A DNA stretch of 56,870 bases. Source: Deltaproteobacteria bacterium (GTDB taxonomy: Bacteria; Myxococcota; Myxococcia; Myxococcales; 40CM-4-68-19). The notes beneath the pieces are model-generated. The model saw only the letters and a list, made by a program, of their open reading frames with translations, was not told where the DNA came from and did no database searches. The DNA lies in NCBI GenBank assembly GCA_025358085.1, contig JANYKT010000201.1, positions 1 to 56,870 on the forward strand. The letters are read 5' to 3'. Shown here in pieces: positions 50,833 through 56,870 of this stretch (positions are counted from its first letter, which is position 1; each line of letters opens with the position of its first letter). The translations under genes and the position numbers were made by a program.

Positions 50833-51534
50833 TCACCGCTTCGTCATCTCGAAGAGTTGGCGGGCCTGGGCGGTGACGAAGCCGTCGAATCCGGGGGCTC
50901 GCTCGGCGAGCTCGAGGTACGCATAGGGCCAGTCGCGCTCGCCGTCGAGCGTGGTCACCTGCCGCGGCGCCGCGCGGGTAGCGGTCTGGCGCAGCGGCGC
51001 ACCCTTCTCGCCCTCGATTTCGCCCTTCATCGGCACGCCTGCGTCCCTAAGCCGCGCCGCCCAGCTCTCGACGTCGTCCACCGCCGCGGTGAAGTGATTG
51101 ACCTCCCGGTCGAACAAGCAGATCCACGCCGCATATTGCGACTCGCGCTCGAGCTCCAGCAGCTCGCTGCCGGTGAAGAGCACTTTCGGGCCGACGAACC
51201 AGGAGGGATCAGCGCGCGGTGCTTCGGGGGCCGGCAGCCGCGCGAGCAGCTGCCGCGCGCGCGGCGACAGGTCATTGACGCGCAGCTCGGAGACGAAGAT
51301 TCGCGGTTCGCCCACCTTGCTCAAATGAATGGCATTCAGATGCGCATCGGGGAAGTCGTATTTGCCCGCGCGCCGCCAGCCCAGGCTCTCGAAGAGGCTT
51401 GCCACCGGCGCAAGGTCGAGCGAGCGAAAGGCGACGTGGTCATTGCGAAAGGTACCGCCCGCCAGTTCGACGAAGGTCCTCGCGTAAGGCACTTTCGCGG
51501 CATAGCCATCCCACAGCTCATCCAGCAATTTCAT
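50833..51534 (-). CDS. DUF1338 family protein (2-oxoadipate dioxygenase/decarboxylase-like)
   Basis: A 233-residue member of the DUF1338 family, from the ATG at 51534. The metal ligands known from the HglS family are visible: His in FRNDHVAFRSL, His in REVNHFTAAVDDVESW and Glu in WPYAYLELAER. HglS converts 2-oxoadipate to 2-hydroxyglutarate in lysine catabolism. This protein is much shorter than HglS (about 460) and resembles the compact forms. Its position inside a polysaccharide cluster is odd; no lysine-catabolism genes are nearby. Confidence 0.78.
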   Translation of the reverse strand: MKLLDELWDGYAAKVPYARTFVELAGGTFRNDHVAFRSLDLAPVASLFESLGWRRAGKYDFPDAHLNAIHLSKVGEPRIFVSELRVNDLSPRARQLLARLPAPEAPRADPSWFVGPKVLFTGSELLELERESQYAAWICLFDREVNHFTAAVDDVESWAARLRDAGVPMKGEIEGEKGAPLRQTATRAAPRQVTTLDGERDWPYAYLELAERAPGFDGFVTAQARQLFEMTKR

Positions 51535-51568
51535 CGGGTCGCTCCAATTCGATAGCGCCTCAAAACAC

Positions 51569-52669
51569 TCAACAGGTCCCCTGGCGGGAGACCACTTGAT
51601 CAATGGCGGCTTTCAGCTCAGGACCGAACCGCGGCAGGGCGAAGCGCTCGGCGTGGGCGTGAATGAATGCCGGGTCAACCTCGAGACGGTCAATGCGCTC
51701 GATGCCCTCAATCAATGATTCTTCGGTCGGCTCGCCAAAAAACGCGCCGGTCTGTCCGGCAATCACCGTCTCGAGCGCGCCGCCGCGGCCCAGCGCCAGC
51801 ACCGGCCGCCCCGCCGACTGCGCTTCGACGGGCGCGATGCCGAAGTCCTCCTCGCCCGGCAGCACGAAGAAGCGCGCGCGCGAATAAAGTCCGGGCAGCG
51901 CGTCGTCCGGGACGCCGCCGAGCAGCTGCACCGAGTCCCCGGCGAGCGCCTGCAGCCGCTGGAGTTCGGGGCCGTCACCGGCGATCTTCAACTTCCGCCG
52001 CAGCCGCGAGAAGACTCTGACCGCGAGGTCCACGCGCTTGTAGGGCACCAGCGCTGAAACAATCAGCGCGTAGTCGTCAGGACCTTCCGCGGCCGGAACG
52101 AAGCGCGCGGTATCCACCGGTGGATAGACCACCGCGTCGGCCTCCCGGTTCCAGAACTTGCGGATGCGCCCGGCGACGAAGCGGCTGTTGGCGATGAGGC
52201 CGTGCGCGCGCTTCGTCGAGCGCACGTCCCAGGAACGCAGCGCGGGCGCAACCAGCCGCGCCGCGAGCCGGGTCACCACCCCCGCGCGGCCAGGACCGAA
52301 GTAGGCGTCGAACTGGTCCCAGACGTAGCGCATCGGCGTGTGGACATAGCTGACGTGCACCGCGCCCGGGCCGGGAATGCAGCCCTTGGCGACCGCATGG
52401 CTGGTGGAGACAATCAAATCAAAGGCCTTGAGATTGAAGCCCTGCACCGCCGCCGGAAAGAGGGGCAGGAAGTATCGATAGTGCTTGCGCACCCGCTGAA
52501 GGAAGCTGGTGGTGATGCGGTGACTTTCAATGATGGGCCCGCTCGCGCCCGGCACGCGCACCAGCGTGAAGATCTCCGCCTCCGGATAGAGCCGGCAAAG
52601 CGCTTCCAGCACGCGCTCGCCGCCGCGCAACCCGGTGAGCCAGTCGTGCACCAGCGCCACCCGGGTCAT
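51569..52669 (-). CDS. Glycosyltransferase family 4
   Basis: A 366-residue GT-B glycosyltransferase from the ATG at 52669. N-terminal MTRVALVHDWLTGLRGGERV and FTLVRVPG are typical of polysaccharide-cluster GT4 enzymes. The nucleotide-sugar-binding end carries LPGEEDFGIAPVEAQSAGRP with the EX7E pattern. It should act in the cytoplasm on the lipid-linked glycan. The ATG overlaps the upstream glycosyltransferase stop by 4 nt. Confidence 0.9.
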   Translation of the reverse strand: MTRVALVHDWLTGLRGGERVLEALCRLYPEAEIFTLVRVPGASGPIIESHRITTSFLQRVRKHYRYFLPLFPAAVQGFNLKAFDLIVSTSHAVAKGCIPGPGAVHVSYVHTPMRYVWDQFDAYFGPGRAGVVTRLAARLVAPALRSWDVRSTKRAHGLIANSRFVAGRIRKFWNREADAVVYPPVDTARFVPAAEGPDDYALIVSALVPYKRVDLAVRVFSRLRRKLKIAGDGPELQRLQALAGDSVQLLGGVPDDALPGLYSRARFFVLPGEEDFGIAPVEAQSAGRPVLALGRGGALETVIAGQTGAFFGEPTEESLIEGIERIDRLEVDPAFIHAHAERFALPRFGPELKAAIDQVVSRQGTC

Positions 52670-53637
52670 CGCGCGGCCTCTTGATAGACGTCGAGATGGG
52701 CGGCGGCGCAATCGTCCCAGCGAAAGAGCTTTGCGCGCTCGAGGCCGCGGGCGGAGAGCTCGTCGCGCAGCGCCTTGTCGCCTAGTACGCGCTTCAATTG
52801 AGTCTGCAGCGCGGTCGAATCGCCGCGGGGAAAATGGAGCCCGGCGCCGCCCGATACTTCCACCAGCGCCGGGTCGTCGCTGGCGATCACCGGCGTCCCG
52901 CAGGCGAAGGCTTCAATCAAGGGAAAGCCGAAGCCTTCATAAATGGACGGCAGCACCAGCGCGGAAGCGCGGCGATACAAGGAAAGCAGTTGGGCCTCGG
53001 GGACGAAGTGCGGCGGCCCGGCGGTGATAAGGTCATGCCCCGCGGGCATCGCCGCGCGCAACGTCTCCAGACCTTTGCGCGGACCGTTGTCACCGACGAA
53101 GAGCACGAATGGCTCGCGCTCGATCAGCGGATCCGGCGCAAACAGCGCATCGACGCCGTGGTGAATGAAGCGGACCTTCTCGCGCGCGACACCCAGGTGC
53201 TCGACGACCTCTTCGGCAATGGCGGCGGTCGGCGTGATCACCCGCGCTGCTTCCCGGGCCCGGCGCAGCAGCGACTGCGCGAAGTGCCGCGCGCGTTTCG
53301 GGTCCTGCGTCTGCGCATGCAGCACGGTCGAGAGGTCGTGCACCGTCAAGACCACCGGCCCGTCGAAGCGCGGGGCGGCGTGGTTGGTCTCGTGATAGAC
53401 GGACAGCCGCTCGCGCCGGAGCTGGCGGGCCCTGGCGCTTTCCAGAAGTGCATACGAGCCGGGCAACAGGCGCAGCAGGCCGCGGAACCGGGAGACCGGC
53501 CCGGGTCCGAAGAGCGGGCGAATGGTGATGTCGGGCGGGCGCAGGCGTACGACGCCGTCGAGCAGGCCCGCGATATAGCGGCCCACGCCGGTGCGCGCGG
53601 CGGCGAGAGGAGCAGTGTTGATTCCGACGGAGATCAA
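52666..53637 (-). CDS. Glycosyltransferase family 4
   Basis: A 323-residue GT-B enzyme. ISVGINTAPLAAARTGVGRY is the conserved N-terminus and SIYEGFGFPLIEAFACGTP the donor-binding EX7E motif; VLFVGDNGPRKGLE marks the second Rossmann domain. I take the TTG at 53637 as the start; the frame stays open to 53829 but the extra part is low-complexity. Its 5' end then overlaps that of the divergent family 2 gene by about 20 nt. Confidence 0.87.
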   Translation of the reverse strand: MISVGINTAPLAAARTGVGRYIAGLLDGVVRLRPPDITIRPLFGPGPVSRFRGLLRLLPGSYALLESARARQLRRERLSVYHETNHAAPRFDGPVVLTVHDLSTVLHAQTQDPKRARHFAQSLLRRAREAARVITPTAAIAEEVVEHLGVAREKVRFIHHGVDALFAPDPLIEREPFVLFVGDNGPRKGLETLRAAMPAGHDLITAGPPHFVPEAQLLSLYRRASALVLPSIYEGFGFPLIEAFACGTPVIASDDPALVEVSGGAGLHFPRGDSTALQTQLKRVLGDKALRDELSARGLERAKLFRWDDCAAAHLDVYQEAAR

Positions 53638-54559
53638 GCGGAGCGCGGGTGTAGCACGGGCGCACGCCGTCGTGGTTTCGTGGGAAGGCAAGGCGCTCTT
53701 GCCCTCGTGCCTCTCGACCCTGGATGACTTCGAGGTTGTCTGGGTGGTCGACAACGGCTCGAGCGACGGCACGGTCGCCATGCTTCTGCGCGACTTCCCC
53801 GCGATACGGGTCATTGAGAGTCCGCTCAACCTCGGCTATGGCCGCGCCAACAACCTGGCGCTGCAGCGCGCGCTCGACGATGGCGCTGACTTCGTGGCGT
53901 TGATCAACAATGATGTCGAGTTGGAGCCGGGCTGGCTTCTGGCGATGCTGGACGCGGCCACTTCCTGCCCGGACGCCGGCCTCTTTGCCGGGACCCTGCT
54001 CTTCCGCGGAGAAGAGCGGGTCAATTCGACGGGTCTATCCCTTGACGCATTTGGCCGGGCACGCGACCGCGACTTCGGCCTCGAACGCGCCCGGCTGCGG
54101 CGGGAAGATGGACCGGTGCACGGCGTGAGCGGCGGCGCGGCCTTGCTGCGTGCTTCCATGCTGCGCGAGATCGGGCTCTTCGATCCTGCGTATTTTGCCT
54201 ATTACGAAGACGTCGATTTGTCCCTGCGCGCGGCGCGCTTTGGATATGGCAGCCGCTATGTGCGCGCCGCCATCGCCCGGCACCGATTCGGCGCCACCTT
54301 CGGACCGGGGTCGCCGCGCCAGCGTTATCTCCTCGGCCGCGGGCACCTGCGCACGCTTGCGCTGCACCAGCCGCTCTGGAAGGCCGCGGCGCTGGTACCA
54401 TTGACAGCCGCCTATCGCGTGGCGGTGAAGGCGCCGCTCGAGCTGCTGCGCGCGCGGCCGGCGCTCGCCTGGGCCGAGCTGCGTGCTGCGGGGGCGGGGT
54501 CGTGGACCGCCGTGCAGGCCGTGCTGCAGCGGCTCGCCGGATCAAATCAGCGCCGATAG
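53615..54559 (+). CDS. Glycosyltransferase family 2 (rhamnosyltransferase-like)
   Basis: A 314-residue GT-A glycosyltransferase. HAVVVSWEGKALLPSCLSTL, VDNGSSDGTVAMLLRDFP, NLGYGRANNLALQRA and ALINNDVELEPGWL (with the DxD-like Asn-Asp metal site) are all classical. AYYEDVDLSLRAARFGYG is the acceptor-side motif. The GTG at 53615 and TTG at 53618 both lie just after AGAGGAG; either may be the start. It is the only plus-strand gene of the cluster and converges with the UbiA-type gene (13-nt overlap of the ends). Confidence 0.88.
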   Translation: MLIPTEIKRSAGVARAHAVVVSWEGKALLPSCLSTLDDFEVVWVVDNGSSDGTVAMLLRDFPAIRVIESPLNLGYGRANNLALQRALDDGADFVALINNDVELEPGWLLAMLDAATSCPDAGLFAGTLLFRGEERVNSTGLSLDAFGRARDRDFGLERARLRREDGPVHGVSGGAALLRASMLREIGLFDPAYFAYYEDVDLSLRAARFGYGSRYVRAAIARHRFGATFGPGSPRQRYLLGRGHLRTLALHQPLWKAAALVPLTAAYRVAVKAPLELLRARPALAWAELRAAGAGSWTAVQAVLQRLAGSNQRR

Positions 54560-55710
54560 ATGATCAGCGCCGTCGTCGCGACCCACCCGGCGAGCGCCAC
54601 CACAATCCCTCGATCGTGCAACAGCACGCCGCCAGGGTCGCCGCCCTGCCCCTCGCGCACCAGGAGATGCTGATATCGAAAGAGCGCGTAAATCACGAAG
54701 GGCACCGTATAGACGAGGCTGCTCGTGCCAAAGTGCTCTACCGTCCGCGGCGACTGGGTATAGAGCGCGTACGAGACGATGGTGGCACCCGAGAGCGCGG
54801 TCAGCCAGCTGTCGAGAAGCGGCAGGCTGTACCGCGAAAGCGCCGCGCGATGGTCTTTCGCCGCCCCTTCGGCGAGCAGCGTCAGCTCGGCGCGTCGCTT
54901 GCCCAGCGCCAGGAAGAGCGCGAGCAGGAACGAGCAGCAGAGCAGCCACGGCGAGATCTCAGCGTTGATGGCAGCCGCGCCCACCGCGGCCCGCAGCGTG
55001 AATCCCGCGGCGATGATCATGACGTCGAGAAGGAACACACGCTTGAGCCGCAGGCTATATGCAAGCGTCATGATCAGATATCCGACTGTAATGCCCAGAG
55101 TCTCGGTGCCGAGCAGCGCGCCCCCGGCGAGAGCCGCGACGGCGAGCGTTGCAGCGGCTGCGAGCGCGATCGATTTTGCAAGCCGGCCCGAGGCGATGGC
55201 GCGCAGTCGCTTGACCGGGTGGTGCTGGTCCTGCTCCCGGTCGAGGATGTCATTGACCAGATAGACCGAGCTCGCCGCGGCGCAGAACACGGCGAAGACA
55301 GCAGCGGTGCGCAGCAGAGCGCCGGCCTCGAAGAGCCGCCCGGCAAAAACCACTCCCGCGAGCACGAAGACGTTCTTGGTCCATTGCCGCGGGCGCATGG
55401 CCTCGAGCAGCGCGGGCACACGCGCGGTGCGCCCGGTGGCACGCAGGTTGTCGGCGAGCTGCGCTGCTGCGGAAAACTTCTCGGCCATGGCGCGGGCAGT
55501 CATACCTCGGGTCGGGCGCCGCAGGTACGGCATGAGCCCGGTTGCAGCATCGGCCCCTAACTTCACAGCCCGCTCGAGGGTTGCGCTCGCGGCGTTCGAC
55601 TGTTCTGGTTCTACAGAAGCCGTTGAGCTGACAGAGGTAGAGGAGAGGGCAAAAGCCATCAGTGGAAGGTGCTGAGGCCAAGGCGCTCCGAACCCGGCCG
55701 GTCTGATCAT
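54547..55710 (-). CDS. UbiA-family prenyltransferase, decaprenyl-phosphate phosphoribosyltransferase-like
   Basis: A 387-residue membrane enzyme with about eight helices. The phosphate-binding motifs NDILDREQDQHHPVKRLRAI and YSLRLKRVFLLDVMIIAAG are those of the DprE/Rv3806c-like branch, which attaches phosphoribose to polyprenyl phosphate. LLEAMRPRQWTKNVFVLAG is the normal family start and falls at residue 101, so this protein has a 100-residue N-terminal extension of low complexity, or the true start is at a later ATG. In this setting it probably supplies a pentose donor for the surface glycan. Confidence 0.85.
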   Translation of the reverse strand: MIRPAGFGAPWPQHLPLMAFALSSTSVSSTASVEPEQSNAASATLERAVKLGADAATGLMPYLRRPTRGMTARAMAEKFSAAAQLADNLRATGRTARVPALLEAMRPRQWTKNVFVLAGVVFAGRLFEAGALLRTAAVFAVFCAAASSVYLVNDILDREQDQHHPVKRLRAIASGRLAKSIALAAAATLAVAALAGGALLGTETLGITVGYLIMTLAYSLRLKRVFLLDVMIIAAGFTLRAAVGAAAINAEISPWLLCCSFLLALFLALGKRRAELTLLAEGAAKDHRAALSRYSLPLLDSWLTALSGATIVSYALYTQSPRTVEHFGTSSLVYTVPFVIYALFRYQHLLVREGQGGDPGGVLLHDRGIVVALAGWVATTALIIYRR

Positions 55711-55837
55711 CCCTGCCTGGGTTCGTAACCATCGCCCGGCATCGGAATGACAGCCCTGTCGCGAGCGGCGATGGACAACGCGAGCCTGACGGTTTGCACT
55801 GGTGCTTCCGACCCGAACATCTTGTCGTGCTGGTCAC

Positions 55838-55868
55838 AGCACCTATTATGACAAGCACCTATTATGAC
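55838..55868 (+). repeat. Direct repeat, two 15-bp copies in an AT-rich gap
   Basis: AGCACCTATTATGAC occurs at 55838-55852 and again at 55854-55868 (period 16 bp), directly followed by TTGACA at 55870-55875. The 343-bp gap 55711-56053 between the UbiA-type and HNH genes holds nothing else except a small hairpin. The repeat looks like a tandem operator at a promoter for the HNH gene, but no -10 box is clear. Confidence 0.5.
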
Positions 55869-55998
55869 CTTGACACGATATCGCGCCTGCTCCGATTCAC
55901 ATCATCGACACTCGCGAGGAACGTGCTTTATCGGTCCCTAACCGGCCCTCGGCGGCGTACTGGCGTTCGATTGACTCGCGTCTTCGTCTGACACCATT

Positions 55999-56017
55999 GC
56001 CGCTCTCTGCGAGCGGC
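55999..56017 (+). other. Perfect 7-bp hairpin upstream of the HNH gene
   Basis: GCCGCTC and GAGCGGC pair around TCTGC, 37 nt before the ATG of the HNH gene. It lacks a T-run and could be a leader structure or operator. Confidence 0.35.
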
Positions 56018-56053
56018 TGTGGGCGTATGAAATTGCAATGATAGAACTGCTTC

Positions 56054-56870
56054 ATGATCGAGACGATGACCAACGACAACCTTCTTGCTTCCCTTCGCGC
56101 GCTGGTCCGGGAGTCTGGTTGCATCGAAGCAGACCTGCTCGTTCACCTTGGAGAGGTTGACGAGCGGAAGCTGTATCTGGCCCGGACCTTCTCTTCGATG
56201 TTCGCGTATTGCGTCGATGAACTCGGGTTCTCCGAAGACGCTGCATATAACCGGATTGTCGTGGCTCGCGCCGGGCGTCGGCTGCCTGCGCTGATCGAGG
56301 CGGTACGCTCAATCCATTTGCACCTCGCGGGTGCGCGTCTGCTGGCTTCGCACCTCACTCCGGAGAATCATTTAGACCTGCTTGCCGAGGCAGCCGGCAA
56401 ATCCAAGAAGCAGATCGACGAACTGATTGCGAAGCTCTTTCCCAAGCCGCCAGCTCCTGCGTCGATCCGCAAATTGCCTGAGCGGTCTGTATTCCCGCTT
56501 TCAATCCCCTCCACACCTATGGTCTCGACGTTGCCTGCGGTCGCTGTTTCGATGCAGGCGGCGCCCACTCCCGTGCGGCGCATCCGTAATCTGCCGGCCA
56601 TTCAGCCGCTCGCCGAAGACGCGTACAAGATTCAATTCACCGCCAGCCGGACCGTGCGCGAAAAGGTTCATCAGGCACAGGAACTGCTTCGGCACCGCGT
56701 CCCCAATGGCGACCTGGCAGCCGTCTTCGAGGCCGCGCTCGACTCGTTGATTCATGCAGTGAAAAAGGAACGATTCGGTCTGGGCCGGAAAACGAGGCCG
56801 GCCTCGCCGGCAGGCCTTGCCGCGCGGAAGGCAACGAACCTCCCTGTCACGCGGCACATCCCCGACGGCA
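56054..56870 (+). CDS. HNH endonuclease family protein (3' partial)
   Basis: The frame opens at ATG 56054 (second ATG at 56066) and runs off the window edge with no stop, giving 272 residues. The sequence (SSMFAYCVDELGFSEDAAYN, RLPALIEAVRSIHLHLAG, LTPENHLDLLAEAAGKSKKQ) matches the helical N-terminal half of the HNH endonucleases repeatedly seen in myxobacterial and related genomes. QFTASRTVREKVHQAQELLR and NGDLAAVFEAALDSL precede the usual HNH module. The catalytic HNH motif itself should lie just past the edge, after RHIPDG, so activity cannot be judged here. Confidence 0.8.
   Translation, partial: MIETMTNDNLLASLRALVRESGCIEADLLVHLGEVDERKLYLARTFSSMFAYCVDELGFSEDAAYNRIVVARAGRRLPALIEAVRSIHLHLAGARLLASHLTPENHLDLLAEAAGKSKKQIDELIAKLFPKPPAPASIRKLPERSVFPLSIPSTPMVSTLPAVAVSMQAAPTPVRRIRNLPAIQPLAEDAYKIQFTASRTVREKVHQAQELLRHRVPNGDLAAVFEAALDSLIHAVKKERFGLGRKTRPASPAGLAARKATNLPVTRHIPDG

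Noticed and set aside
54502-55560. 352-codon plus-strand frame opposite the UbiA-type gene
   Set aside because: It is antisense to clear prenyltransferase motifs and is rich in Arg/Glu/Gly typical of a complement of membrane-protein codons.

Overview
The window is about 57 kb of high-GC DNA, densely coded on both strands, with many 4-nt start/stop overlaps and frequent GTG/TTG starts. The gene mix is an alternative complex III, a PIN-PhoH protein, a GAF-GGDEF cyclase, a class III adenylate cyclase, a tandem D-Ala-D-Ala-ligase-like fusion, an HNH endonuclease of a type I associate with myxobacteria, and a giant DUF4157 protein. It suggests a soil or sediment delta-proteobacterial lineage such as Myxococcota. 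That assignment is inference; no rRNA or tRNA gene was seen.

Layout. 1-5702: actB (5' end cut off)-actC-actD-actE-actF, the quinol-oxidising alternative complex III. 5830-17403: mostly single metabolic genes: a DUF885 protein, a CLC exchanger with fluoride-type motifs, DUF1003, an acyl-CoA synthetase, an M28 peptidase, an aldehyde dehydrogenase behind a near-perfect 24-bp palindrome, an SDR and a lipid-kinase-like protein. 17443-30497 (minus): one co-directional block of a roughly 2970-residue modular protein with a C-terminal eCIS-core (DUF4157) domain, an FtsB-like protein, a GGDEF protein, a PIN-PhoH ATPase and a DUF493 protein. 30678-32274 (minus): fur, an outer-membrane barrel and a small c-type cytochrome, with Fur-box-like sites before fur and inside the barrel gene. 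32325-35347 (minus): adenylate cyclase, coiled-coil lipoprotein and membrane protein as an overlapping operon. 35341-41284: a putative DNA-binding protein, FmdB, DUF72, a 57-residue basic protein missed by ordinary length cut-offs, a P1 aminopeptidase, a MerR regulator, and a BrnT/BrnA locus whose toxin gene looks broken. 41396-49367 (minus): SGNH protein, tandem ATP-grasp ligase, RDD protein, hemB, a barrel, nadD and a NamZ-type muramidase. 49392-55710: surface-polysaccharide cluster (phosphoglycosyl transferase, three glycosyltransferases, UbiA-type transferase) with a short DUF1338 gene inside it. 56054-end: HNH endonuclease cut off by the window edge.

The best candidate for something undescribed is the giant protein at 21576-30497. 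It alternates two duplicated helical modules joined by His/Gly-rich linkers, has a glycine-rich hydrophobic stretch in the middle, and carries its HExxH DUF4157 domain near the C-terminus. No contractile-injection structural genes lie in the window, so it is either an orphan cargo for a machine encoded elsewhere or a new kind of self-contained surface or toxin protein. Secondary leads are the rare-codon Fur-box-like site inside the barrel gene, the tandem ligase fusion, the cyclase operon and the decayed BrnT toxin.
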